Shown: piece by piece, positions 11,731 to 23,717 of the stretch
Position numbering within the stretch: position 1 is the first letter of the stretch
How the letters are laid out: each line of letters opens with the position of its first letter
Source of the DNA: Plectranthus barbatus
Lineage: Eukaryota > Streptophyta > Magnoliopsida > Lamiales > Lamiaceae
NCBI GenBank assembly: GCA_026898455.1
Contig: JAPKLW010000867.1
Location: 64,858-128,857, forward strand
Direction: 5' to 3'
DNA length: 64,000 nucleotides
The notes under the pieces: generated by a model
Database searches by the model: none
What the model was told of the DNA's origin: nothing
The model's input: the letters and a program-made list of their open reading frames with translations, nothing else
Translations under genes and position numbers: made by a program

Positions 11731-12289
11731 TACACAGATACTCTTACTTTGCCCTAACTCTTTACACTACTTTATTTCATTTAGATTATTCTATCAAACC
11801 CATTACTAACTTGAGCGTCTAGGCATCGCTTACCCTGACCCCTCGTTCCATACTTCCAGCCTAACGGTCAAGCTCGACATCATGCAACCACGCACATGCA
11901 CAAAGTCGACTGCCCGCAGCCGCAATCGAGCACTCACTGTGATCGATATTGAACACGAAAGGGACTAACAACATGCATGATGAAAATACAGACTGAACGA
12001 GAACTATTGAAAAATACGACAAACATGCAAACATGCAATAAGAAGTCAAATGTCAATCAAGACCGATGTCAGACTTGCATAACATAAGTTGAAGTAAACA
12101 ACGATAACAAGGCGCACACATACGAATGAAAATACAAGAAGCCTAAGCAATAGAGATAGACCAAGGCACAAAGACGTATTCAAAAGGAAAGGGGGATTAA
12201 CAAGCAGTATAAACATCGATAGTTAAAGAAAGTTCCAAGTAGTATGAGTATCAATAGCGAAAGAAAATCAAAACAAAGGTATCATTGTG

Positions 12290-13790
12290 CATTCACAACG
12301 TGTAAAAACAAATCTAAACATCATCAACGGTCGGCTCGCTGTCCTTCCCGATCTCTTTCTCGCCGACGCCAATAGCATCCTCATTCTTCCCCCCTCAACA
12401 TCCTCAACCTTCTCCTCCTCAGCCTCCTTGTCCTTGATGTCCTTTGGCTTAGGCTCCTCTTCCTCGAAAACGACCCAAGGAGGAGTCGGAGGGCACGTAA
12501 TGTACCCGAGGTTGAAGTTCGGGCAGCGACAACTAACCGTGGCAATATGGTCTTGGTGAACATATCCACCAATAGGTCAAAGGTCGGTTTAAAGGAGGGG
12601 TGAGCAATGACTGAGTTCAGATTGATGCCTTCCCCAACCTTCAAGGCCTCGACCTCGGCCTCGTGCTACTTTTGCTTGCACAACCTCTCCTTCTGACTCT
12701 GGTGGAACTGGGTCTTGAAGGACTCTAGCTCATATTCCTTCTTAGCGTGGGTAGTTTTGAAATCATGCATCGCTTTTTGAAACTCATCGTCGAGGATCTT
12801 GCAACGGTTTAACAGTTGACTCTTTCCCTCTTCAACTTGTCATATTTGGTGTGGAGTGTTTGGGATTCGAGCCGCGTATCCTTCAATTCTTCGAAGATCA
12901 AGGCCAATTTGTTCGTTAGCTCGGCCGCGAGGTCCTTCCTTGACTGGCTAGCACCCTCACTAGCCGAGTTGAGGGACTTGATCAGGCCCTCGGTGTAGAG
13001 CGCAAATCGGCGAGTAGTCTGTGCAGAAAAACAATGGTTAGCTGTCGACCACATGGTGCTCGAAATCAAAGCATAAACTTAGCAAAGTTACTAACTTTCA
13101 GGAGGCTCTTCTCCATAATGAAGGAGTCTCGAGCATAGGAGCTCTAGAAGTCCTCGACTTTGATCTCGCTGTCCAGGATCTTCATCACCCGGACGACATA
13201 TGCGGCGGAGGAGGAGGAGGCGAGGTCGGTCAATCTCGACCTAGAGAGCACCATCTTCATATTTCTCTGGTCGGTCGACTCAGGCTGACCCCTAAAGTCT
13301 GTGCCTGAGTCATGGGCCTTCTTCTTCCTCCTCTCCTCCTTGTCTTTCTTCTTGGGAGGAGACTGAGGATGTGGTGGATGAGGAGGAGGGGTCGGCGGCA
13401 GCGAAGAGGATGGATTGATCTTTTTCTCTAGGGCCCCCCGATCCCCGAGCCACTCGAATGCAGCCCCTAGGACACCTTCGGGGACTCGGTGGTGTGTTTC
13501 TTCAAGACAGTTGGTCCCCGGTTGGTCCTGAGGATGACTCCATGCGTGGTCTTTTCTGCACCATCATAGCTACGAGGAGGTCGACAGGGAGAGTCAGGCC
13601 AAGTCAGTGGGGAGAGGCTCTTTCTTTCCTCGGGGATTTGTTCAATATTCAGCCCCCACACTTCACTTGCTCCGAACCGCGTTGAACTCTCGATTCGATT
13701 GGGAGAAAGTGACGTCGAGTTGAGGGTCCTCCTCGGTTGTGAGGACCGTCTGCTTGTACCCTGCACATAGAACCGGGTATCCATCTACAC
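12290..13790 (-). pseudogene. Antisense accessory ORF of the Tat-like element, with a likely intron
   Basis: Downstream of pol, coding-like sequence lies on the opposite strand. Reading from 13784 down there are an Arg/Ser-rich N-terminal frame, a Pro-rich and Lys-rich linker (LPPTPPPHPPHPQSPPKKK), then NMKMVLSRSRLTDLASSSSA and AAYVVRVMKILDSEIKVEDF followed by a stop, and DSFIMEKSLLK. A candidate GT-AG intron of 77 bp (13095 down to 13019) joins this in frame to TTRRFALYTEGLIKSLNSAS and a coiled-coil region to about 12809. Tat-clade elements are known to carry antisense ORFs between pol and the 3' LTR; this looks like one. One in-frame stop and later frameshifts suggest decay. The function of these ORFs is unknown. 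Confidence 0.6.
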
Positions 13791-14490
13791 TGGCTGGATC
13801 ATCAACAGTCGAAGAACATCACGAGAGCATACAGATTGCAAAATACAAACGGAGGAGCAAAGAAATCATACAAAGACCACATAAAACCCTAACCTACACC
13901 AATAGTCAATTTTCCAATACAGCCTAAGACCGAAAATTGGATTCAAAGAGTAAAAGACAAGAAGAAAACGACAGTAAACTTGGGAAATACCGCAGCAATC
14001 ACAAACAAGTGCCCAAGATATTCATCAACCCACACTAGAAAGTACCACGCAAACACACCACACGCTCGAGACAATGCATCCCGAAATCAAGATCGAAAAC
14101 ATATAGATTGGAAGGAACTTATGATAAACAAGCAATGCAACAGAAAGGGAAGACGTATACATGCATCTAAAAACCAAAATCAGCAAACAGCAACAAAACT
14201 AAACCCTAGTTTCAAGGCCACGTGAATCAATGAAATCGTCTGGACCTACGAACACCCTAGCGCGAACCTAGGCAATCTAAGTAACATATACAATCGATAA
14301 AAGCAGAAATCGAGCGGAGAAAGATAAGAGTAGAAGGATGAGTTTACCAACAATGAAAGTGGAGCAAAATAGGGAGTCTGAGATGCGTCCGGAGCAACAA
14401 CAAATGTCGGAATGAAAAAACCACCAGAACAATAGAAACACTAGGGAAGTAGTCGCCTGAACAGAAGATTTGCCGCGAGAGATGAGTCGC

Positions 14491-14525
<35 letters not shown>

Positions 14526-15183
14526 GTCAATCAAAAGGTGAAAGTGAAGAATCAGAAGCGATTTCCCCAATTTAAATCGAAAACCATTCGACTCCCCATA
14601 ATGAACCCCGAAGTTGGTGGTAATTACAGACATGCCACCGCAAGGGCGGAAAAAATAAACCTCCCAAGTTTTGTGCTCGACACCAAGCACGCTCGAGGCT
14701 TGCGGTCGAGCACTTATCCTCCTCGTAATCGACCCACTCACGGAAATCACAAACTAATGCCTACAACCGCGGGACGAACTCTGATACATTCGACACAATC
14801 AACATGAACGTGAGGCTTCCCCCAGGAAACCAAAGGTGCCTCACGATCCGTCAAAACTCATCCCGAGTAATGCTCCATGCAAGAGAATATTCTCCGGAAT
14901 GATTCTGACCCATGTGGATTCTGGACCCATGCATTGGCCCACTGGGCAGCATACCGGTGCCACCCGATACAGTCATATGCTTGCATTCCCATGGAATCAT
15001 CATACTAGGACGGAGTAATACCTGGTTATTCCCTACAGGAGCTACTCTCTCTGGAAGCACCTTTTTAGCCCCGAGGATAGTCTCTCGGATGCCTCAAGAC
15101 TCCACACTCTGTAATGCATTTTGACTGAAAAATTTTGATTCCAGTGTCTATTTGCAATAGACCCAAAAATCAAAAGGGCCTAT
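13791..15183. other. 3' non-coding region of the Tat-like element
   Basis: Between the antisense ORF and the inserted Athila-like LTR no recognisable coding family was seen. A short - strand frame (14851-15060, containing PWECKHMTVSGGTGMLPSGP) has protein-like composition but no family I can name. The start of the Tat element's own 3' LTR should lie in this stretch but could not be located. Confidence 0.4.
14493..14521. repeat. (AG)n microsatellite
   Basis: An uninterrupted run of about 13-14 AG units. On the - strand it makes a Ser/Leu run inside a 157-codon open frame (14277-14750), which is therefore not good evidence for a gene. Confidence 0.95.
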
Positions 15184-16625
15184 TGTTGGTTCAAGGACCC
15201 AGACAACTGGTCACTACAAAATTCGTAGATTAATTGCAAATACAATGGCAAATAAATTTATAAAATACCCAAAGGTAGTCGAACCTAGAGAAATTGTGTA
15301 AAAAAACTATCTCATACACTAACCACAATTTTAAGATTTATTGTTTGAGTAAACATAAATTTGGGTTTTGATTTTTAAATTTAAATATGACAAGAAATAA
15401 ATTTAATGGGTTTTGAAAACAGAAATTAAAGAACACAAATTTTGGGGCAAATAATCAATCATTATACATGCCAAATCAATCAACTCTACAATGGTGGGAA
15501 ATTAAATAAAGTATTGAAATTTCTTGGTTGGGCAATTTTAACTTAGGTTACTACCATGTGACTATTTATGTTTGGTTGGCCTCAAGAACACAATAATAAT
15601 CAACCTCAATAAAAATATTAGATTAAATCTCTACAATTGATTATTCTTCCTTTTGATACAGATAACCAATTATATTCAATTCCTCTTCCTATTATTAATC
15701 TTCTCCTCTCGGTCTTTCGATTAACAATTATGAACATAGAATCAAATTCATCTCTCGATCCATCTTCAATTCTAAGTTCTATCAATTAAATCATGAATTT
15801 AAACCATGCAACTTGAGTTGATTAATTAACATGCAAACATGATCAATTAGATATAGCCCTAGAACCCACTAGGGTTTCTAGCCACTCATGATGGAAAGAA
15901 ACACAAGAAGTATATTATTGAATTGCATAATGTAACTTACAATAAAAAGTAAATATAGTTCAAGTCTTCAATCTCGAAAAACTTGAAATAAACATTAAAG
16001 CTTGTTGAATCCTTTCCAAAATAATTAAAACTTCAAAAAATCCAACACTCCAAGAGAAGAACTCTTCAAAACTCGAGCAGAACCAATATTTATAGAGGTA
16101 GAGGTGTATAATTTGGGATCTAGGGCCAAAAATATAATTTAACCATAAAAATCTCGAATATTCCTTTTTCTGGGTCTACGTCGGTCGATATGGACCTTGC
16201 ATCGGTCGACGCGGATCACGTTGCGTCGGTCGACGTGGCCTTTACGTCGGTCGAAACATAGACCTCTTTTCCCTTTCGATCCTTCTACGCAGTTTCACGA
16301 TTTTGGCCATAACTTTTATTCTCGAACTCCGATTGACCCGATTCCAGTTGCATTGGAAAGATAACTCAAAGATCTTTCCATTTTCATGCTCCATTAGCTC
16401 AAATTCCATGCGTGGAAGAAGTCGTGATTATTTCTTTGAACATTAATTGCTTTTGGTACGGGTTTCCATTGAATTTGGCCTAAAACCTGTAAAAACACAC
16501 CATGACAAGCATAATACCCTCTAAAATATACTCATGCTCAAAATATACAAATAAACTCGAAAAAAACTAAATAAAATACTAGAAAATAATAAAGATAAGT
16601 GAGTCAAATTACGAGCTTATCAACA
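15184..16625 (-). mobile_element. Athila-like solo LTR inserted in the Tat-like element
   Basis: The + strand starts TGTTGGTTCAAGG and ends GCTTATCAACA, so ends are TG/CA on either strand, 1442 bp. On the - strand there is a TATA box (CTCTATAAATATTGG, + coordinates about 16085-16100) and a terminal region with acccaaaggtagtcgaacc, as in other Athila-like LTRs. Four dyads of the type CGTCGGTCGACG lie at 16172-16252, immediately upstream of that TATA. Flanking 5-mers (cctat and atcac) do not match, so a target duplication is not visible. No internal region is attached. Confidence 0.72.
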
Positions 16626-17136
16626 ATCACCGGCCCAAAAGTTGTGAGCCCGCTCGGAGCGAGGAAGACCCAATTGGTCTACTGTAGAAAATCGACGTTG
16701 ACCCATAGAGCCCCTCAGCACCAACCACTTTGCGGCGTTGGTGGCGAGGAGGACATGGAACTCTAAGAAATCCTGGAGGTGCGCGATCGTTGGAAAACCC
16801 TAACCAACCCCGAGAAACCTAGAGTCATCCCAAAAATAGCAGCGAGCACGAGCTCACTGATAGCTAGGGTTAGGTTGACACTCTCTCTCCTATCCTGTCT
16901 ATAAATAGGGATTGAGAGTTTATTTTTCGGTATCTTTTTTCCATTACAAAACTACGATGTAACGCTACCAAATTTCCACCGGAATTCTTGAACTCAATAT
17001 CAATTTCGGCTACTTCCTTTATTCCCACGCGATATTCATTTCATTATTTCATCCTTGTTGATTATTTTTCTTGCTATTATCTGTTATTTTTTGATAATTC
17101 CGAGGGCTCCGTTTATTCGTAAATCGAACCTCAACA
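16626..17136 (+). mobile_element. Probable 3' LTR end of the Tat-like element
   Basis: This stretch contains a TATA box (ctgtctataaataggg, about 16896-16911), a downstream T-rich leader, and an end in aacctcaaca at 17136 followed by AT-rich DNA unlike it. That layout fits the R-U5 end of a + strand LTR. It is the part of the LTR lying to the right of the inserted Athila-like LTR. The matching 5' LTR is not in the window, having been lost at the 4912 junction. Confidence 0.5.
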
Positions 17137-17584
17137 AATATTATAAACGGTTTTTTGATTGAATGCATAATTGTTTATTAATTATGAAAATAATACATAA
17201 AAATCATAATATATACATTCAATTATAAATCTACTGAATTATATTTTCTTAATTATTATTTATTTTTATTATTAGATCATATATATATATTAAAGATTGA
17301 CATGATTTTTTTAATCATTAGAGCAAAATAATTACAAAGTTTTATATTCAAAATTATTTTATTTGTTAAATAAAATATTAAAATTAATAATTAAATATTT
17401 AAAATTTATTTAGATCCTAATTAAATATAATCTTGGCGCATCGTGCTAGTGTTATAGTAGTTACTAATAAATCAAAACCTATATAAATGTGTATAATTTT
17501 ATTATTTAAAAAAAAATTAATTAAATGTTGACGATTAAGAGTAGGATAGATAGGCATTTCCTCACCTCCGTTTCCCGATTTAGA

Positions 17585-17600
17585 CAGTATAAATTATAAA
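17585..17600 (+). promoter_or_regulatory. Candidate core promoter of STE24
   Basis: A TATA-like cagtataaattataaat lies about 70-80 bp upstream of the ATG at 17666, followed by a CT-rich leader (cttctctctctcat) typical of plant 5' untranslated regions. The retrotransposon LTR ends about 450 bp further upstream. Confidence 0.45.
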
Positions 17601-17665
17601 TCTCTGGCCCTGAAAATCTCATTTCTGAAGAAAAATTGAAAAAACCCTTCTCTCTCTCATCCGCC

Positions 17666-20600
17666 ATGGCGTTTCCCTACATGGATGCAGTCATCGGTAC
17701 GATTTCCGTCCTTGTATTTATATTCGATAACTATGCAATAATATTCGTGATCAACCCCTTCTCATTTGATAGCATAAACTGGATAATTTGTAATGCGGTA
17801 TTTTAGGGTTTAAGGATGAATTTATGTTTCTCGAAAGGTTATCCCTTTTTTCTTTTTTTCTGCTGGAGAGCAGTGCGTTTGTAAATTACTGAGGTGTGAA
17901 TGTTGGGGGGTTTTCACTTGTATTTGATCGATCGTTACTCCAGATTTAGAGGTTTATGTCCTGCGTCTTCAACTGGAGTGGAGTTTGAAATCACTCTCGT
18001 TCTCTTTTTAGTTTCCAACGTGGAAGTGAAGCTTAATTTGGTATTGTCTTCTGGGATGTCAAAGATGCACTTATGTTGAGGTTTTGTGCGTGTATGTATG
18101 TAGGAGCAGCTCAGCTGAGGGTTAAGAACAGGAAAAAAATCTTAGAAATTAGAAAAAGGATGTTCTTTTACTTCAATATGTGTGAGTTACAGAATTGGAA
18201 TAGATACGAATTTGCCAATGCCCTTTTTAATTTAGTCTGAGTCATCCAAATCCTGAAATAAACATACTTCTAAATTTCAGCCATCCGAATTTGCAAACTC
18301 TTTTCTATTAAAACTCTTCCATCCAAATGTCCAAATAATCGGGGTCGAGATTAGTTTCTAGATGAGAGAATGTAAGAATGCATCCCAATCATTGATTGAG
18401 GATAATTGAATGGTTGGAGAAAAGTGAGGTAGCAAACTTATGTCATTTTTCTTATGAGCCTACACTGTAACAACCTTTCGCTACTACCACTGTACAATTT
18501 CCTTGGTCTTATATTTTCTTATTTGGCTTTTACATGATCCAGGTTTTATGATACTGGTGTACGTTTTTGAGACGTATCTTGATTTGCGTCAGCATGCTGC
18601 ACTTAAGTTGCCAACGTTACCAAAACCACTTGTAGGAGTAATCAGCCAAGAAAAATTTGAAAAATCACGCGCTTATAGTCTTGACAAAAGGTGTTGAGCA
18701 GTTTATATTTCTCATTAAGATTTATGATAAAACTGTACTTCTGCTCTGTAACTAACCAATTGTGCCTTGGTTGTGAATATTGTACTTCTTCAGCTATTTC
18801 CATTTTGTGCATGAATTTGTAACAATACTCATGGACTCTGCAATTTTGTTCTTTGGCTTGTTACCCTGGTTCTGGAAGGTGAGTTATTTTATTCCTTGCT
18901 TATTCCTGGTCTGATACCTGCTGTTTTCTTATTTCCGTTTTTCTGACTTATGTTCTTGATTTCTTGTAACTGCAGAAGTCTGGAGAGTTTTTAGTGTTTG
19001 CTGGTTTGAATGCTGAAAATGAAATATCACACACTCTTGCATTTTTAGCTGGCGTTATGTTTTGGTCACAGGTGCATTTATCAGTTCCATGTATAGTCTA
19101 CAGCCACGTGTTTGGTGTCTTTGCCAAAACTATATCAAGTTGTATACCTATGATCTTCCTTAACTATTTGGTATATAAACCTTATGCAGATAACAGATTT
19201 ACCGTTTTCTCTATACTCAACCTTTGTCATTGAGGCCCGCCATGGTTTCAACAAGGTGTGCTGTTACCTTCATCATTCAGTCATAATTTATATTTTATAT
19301 CAGTTAGATTTCTTCATCTCCCTTTTAATTTAGGTGGTTTGTATTTTCTCTGCAGCAAACGATATGGTTGTTCTTTAGGGACATTATCAAAGGAGTTATA
19401 CTGGCTGCAATAATCGGTCCTCCTATCGTAGCTGCTATCATTATTATTGTGCAGGTACTTCTGTCTTTTGTATTACATGATTATCTGTAAGAGATGTTAC
19501 AGATTCTAACAACACAAAATTTTGGATGCACGAGTAACGTTTTCATGTCAGTTATTCTTTACGCGTCTCTCTCTCTCCCCTCCATTTTCAATGGTTAGAA
19601 CATATATTGCGAGCTATATCCATTAACAGTTGCTAGTTTATGAATGCAGAAAGGAAGTCCTTACTTGGCCTTATATCTCTGGGGCTTCATGCTTATTGTG
19701 TCTTTGATAATGATGACTCTTTATCCTGTTCTGATTGCCCCACTTTTCAACAAGTTCACTCCTGTAAGTAGTAAGATTGCTTTCCGATATATGTATTATA
19801 TATCTTCGATGGCCTGATCTAACACAACTTTGTTTTTGGCTCTTCAAATTTTGTGTAAAACATGATCAGCTTCCGGAGGGAGATCTTAGGACCAAGATTG
19901 AGAATCTTGCTTCATCTCTCAAATTCCCTTTGAAGAAGTTGTTTGTTGTTGATGGATCAACAAGGTCAAGCCATAGCAATGTGAGTATGCCTTGGTGTAT
20001 AGAAATCTCAGATGTTTTGAAGGATAATCCCTTTGAAGTTTTTAAATAAAATGGCATGCACAAATTATATATTTGAAGAAAGCAACAATTTTTTTAGAGA
20101 CCTGGGACAATGAACTGACTTTATCTATGCTTGCAATTTGTGTTAATAATTACTTGATCTACTGTATTGTTGGTATAATTTGTGTAGTTTTTGTCCTCGC
20201 ACTTTTGGCTCTGCTAACATTCATGAAGGCTCACCTTGTATAAATATTTTTCTGCAGGCTTACATGTATGGATTTTACAAAAACAAAAGAATTGTCCTTT
20301 ATGACACGTTAATACAGCAGGTAAGGAGGTGGTGACTTCTCTTTTCTTTTGTGTTGTTTCATTTCAGGAATATATATCTCCATATTTACTTTCCATTCTG
20401 TAGTGCAAAGATGAGGAAGAAGTTGTTGCTATCATTGCTCATGAACTTGGCCATTGGAAGCTTAATCATACAATGTTCTCCTTCATCGCTGTTCAGGTAT
20501 GATGGTTGCTGTAGATGGAGTTGAGGTTAAAGCAATTCAGTGAGCCCCATATTTTGAAATTGCTTGTTAACCATTTTATTGTTTGTCCTTATGGGGTAGA

Positions 20601-21876
20601 AATGCCAGCTTTCATCAATTAACAGAATTAACTTTGTTTTGTACTGCACCTTTCTGAAACATGTTGGTGATTACATTCGGATTGCTTAATTTTCTTTTTG
20701 TTATGTGAAGTTTTTCATCTATGCTATCCATGTTGTGGGTGCTTAAAATTAAACTCTTGCCATGAGCTAGTTTCCTCCTTAATTTTGTTGTGGAAAGTCC
20801 AGTATCACTTAATTTTAGTTGTATAATAAACTTGATTGTTTAGGACTTATCATATGTTTTTCCGGTTCTATACCAGGTGGAGAATGATGTGATATAGTTT
20901 TTATTTGAAGTAGTTAACCACTACCTCCAACAATTTAGCAGAAATATATAATACTTAGACTGGTAACCTGCATTGCAGATCCTGACTTTACTGCAATTTG
21001 GGGGATACACTCTCGTGAGGAACTCAAAAGACCTCTTCCGGAGTTTTGGATTTGATACACAGCCAGTCCTTATTGGGCTTATCATATTTCAGGTTAAGTT
21101 GAATTCTTGAGATTTGGATGTGCATTGGTTGCTGTTGTTCCCCATCTAATTTAATCTCATTCAATACTTATGATTAGACCACTTTGAGCTTTAGCTTCCC
21201 CCATCCCCAACCCCTAAACAGATCCCTCATGTGTCGGTATATGTTGCATTTTAGCTGGCATGTAAGTGTTAATCGAATTATGTGCTGAATCTCTTAATGA
21301 AAGCATTATACATTTGTACATAATATTGGTTAAATCCAGAGAATGTACTTTTTATCCGTGTTCAATGTATGTAGAGATATTTGTTGATACTGAAATGCAA
21401 ACTCAGGAGCTCATTATTGTACAACCTCTACAATGGGGTGTTAACTCTTTGTTGGCCATTGCAGCATACGGTGATACCCCTGCATCATATTGTGAGCTTT
21501 ACTCTTAATCTCGTGAGCCGGGCTTTTGAGTTTCAGGTGATCTCATTTTTTCGCGCAAATTGATGGTCTTTATTGGAATACTGATATATTGTTCCTTTCA
21601 CAAAGGCTGATGCTTTTGCCAAGAAGCTTGGTTATGCTGCTCCTCTACGTGCTGGTCTTATCAAACTGCAGGTAATTGATTTTGCATTCCATCTGAAAAT
21701 CTTTCTGGCATTTTCAACTCTCTTTTTTCCTTGAGGATGAAATTATTGATGTTTGACAGGAGGAGAATTTATCGTCCATGAACGTTGACCCTTGGTATTC
21801 TGCTTACCACTATTCACATCCACCCCTGGTGGAAAGACTAGCTGCCATCGATGAACCTGATAAAAAGACTGACTGA
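17666..21876 (+). CDS. STE24: CAAX prenyl protease 1 (STE24/FACE1 family)
   Basis: Membrane zinc metalloprotease of the endoplasmic reticulum that removes the last three residues of prenylated CaaX proteins. Fourteen exons joined by GT-AG introns: 17666-17696, 18543-18690, 18794-18878, 18976-19071, 19190-19255, 19356-19454, 19650-19763, 19870-19980, 20258-20320, 20404-20496, 20979-21092, 21465-21536, 21606-21671, 21760-21876. They total 1275 nt (424 aa plus stop), the same length as Arabidopsis STE24. The protein begins MAFPYMDAVIGFMILVYVFE. The zinc motif HELGH is at residues 284-288 (exon 10) and the third ligand Glu is in FEFQAD (residues 361-366, exons 12-13). Several hydrophobic membrane spans are present. 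All exon joins keep frame and no stop was found, so the gene looks functional. Confidence 0.96.
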
Positions 21877-23717
21877 AGGAAGAAAATGGGAAGTCCTCAC
21901 GAATAGTGCTTGTTAAAGTTAAGTGAGTTGGAAATGTTTGTGTTCTTGCTTTTTGGAGTCCCACATTAATGGGCAGTCGTTTAACTAACATAAAGAAAAT
22001 CGATTCAGGGTCTGTCTTTAAGATTTCCATCTCCAGATCATTTGCCTTTTAATCTTTATGCTTTGTATAAAATTTTGTTATTAGACTATAACATACCTCC
22101 AACTTGTTTTATTACTACCATTAGATAGTTTTGGAAGAAAGTATCATTTCATTAATGGTATAGTTGGTAAGAAGTTACTTGATTTAATTTAGTCGAGTCT
22201 TAGTAGTTTTGCAAAGAGCAATTATGTTATGCTAATCTATTCTAAACTTTGGGATCTTATGGAATTCTATCTCACATATTTTTTTAATTTATGAAACTTT
22301 ATATCATGTTATGTTTTGTTACGTAATTTTATTCCATCACATTGCTGCATCAGCAATTAAATGTTACGGAGATATGGGATAAAATTTCCTAACTTAGTAT
22401 TAATTTTGAATATTTTAACAAATTTTCCCTATTTTTTGGATTATCTCTTAAAAAGAGCATCATCTCTGAAAGCTCATACCCCTTCTTTATCTCCAAAGAT
22501 AACGTGCCTTAACTATTCTGCTATTTCATCTCCATTATTGATTGAACTTGCCTTGAATCCTTTTGCCAGAAAGATTATTGACGATATAATCATGGACTGC
22601 AGACGTGGCTATTGTTTTTGAATTTCCGAAATTGATATTCTTAAAATACATTATTAATGACTTTCAGAGTTTTCGGGTGAAGTTTAAATTATATAACAGA
22701 AAATAGTGTAACATAATATTCGATACAATTGAAAGTATGGCATAGAATTTCAAATAGATAATCATAATTACCGCCCCTAGACATATTCTCTGCTACCGTG
22801 TTTGTGTTTTTCTCTTGTACATTATCTAACTATTGCAATTATTTAAATGTAAGAAATGGCGAGGGATACAAAGGTGATTTATGAGAATATTTTTTCAGTA
22901 AGAGAAGATCGATCGTAAAATTTGTTGTTTAAATATTACTAAACATGATATGTTTATGACTGAAATATATTTGAAATGTTTTGCTTTTGGGATAGTGAGA
23001 GTGAGAGAAAAGTGAGATTAAGTATCAACTTTCATTTTGTAATGCAATCTTAATACATTAAGATTCAGAGTATTTAAATGAAATATAATATTTATAAATT
23101 AGAAAAAGTCAATCTAAGATTTGGAGGGTTGTAATTAGTTTCTATATACATTATAAGTTCAATGTAAAATCCCTCTCATTTAGATGTGGTAATTGGGTCG
23201 AATTCAGGTTGGTAGTTCAGATTAAAACTTAATATTCACATGTTATGTGTCAACCAAAATCTGACCTGTTATTTTCAAGTCAATATGAAAGTGACCAAAA
23301 AATAATATATTTAATTATATTAAAAATTAACCTTGATCAATATGATTTGTTTAATATGAAATGACATGTTAATAGAAAATCAAAAATACAAATACAATCT
23401 ATATTATGAATACTTGAATAATTTTAAAGCTTTTTTTTTAACTAAAAAAATGTTGTCCATCACATAAAACACAACAAAATAATAAAATTTACATAAGTTT
23501 TATCCAAGCACAAAGCTAACAAAATAAAGTTTACATAAGATTTATGATCAAAATACAACCAAACCAAATATTAACAGTACACAATCGTGATAGTTATACC
23601 TATAACCGTATAATATCTTATATGGGATATGTGATGATTTTTATATCAAACCTCATATATTTTTGTTTGATATATTTTTTAATTTTATTAAACCTGTATG
23701 TAAATATATATATATAT
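21877..23717. other. 3' flank of STE24, AT-rich intergenic DNA
   Basis: Contains the STE24 3' untranslated region (to roughly 22080) and then AT-rich sequence. A 86-codon open frame at 22361-22621 has no recognisable family. Nothing else is supported here. Confidence 0.5.

Noticed and set aside
14277..14750. 157-codon - strand open frame
   Set aside because: Spans an (AG)n microsatellite and has no family resemblance; more likely leader sequence of the antisense ORF or LTR-adjacent DNA.
15179..16630. Target-site duplication for the Athila-like LTR
   Set aside because: Flanking 5-mers cctat and atcac do not match and no shifted boundary gave a match; not claimed.
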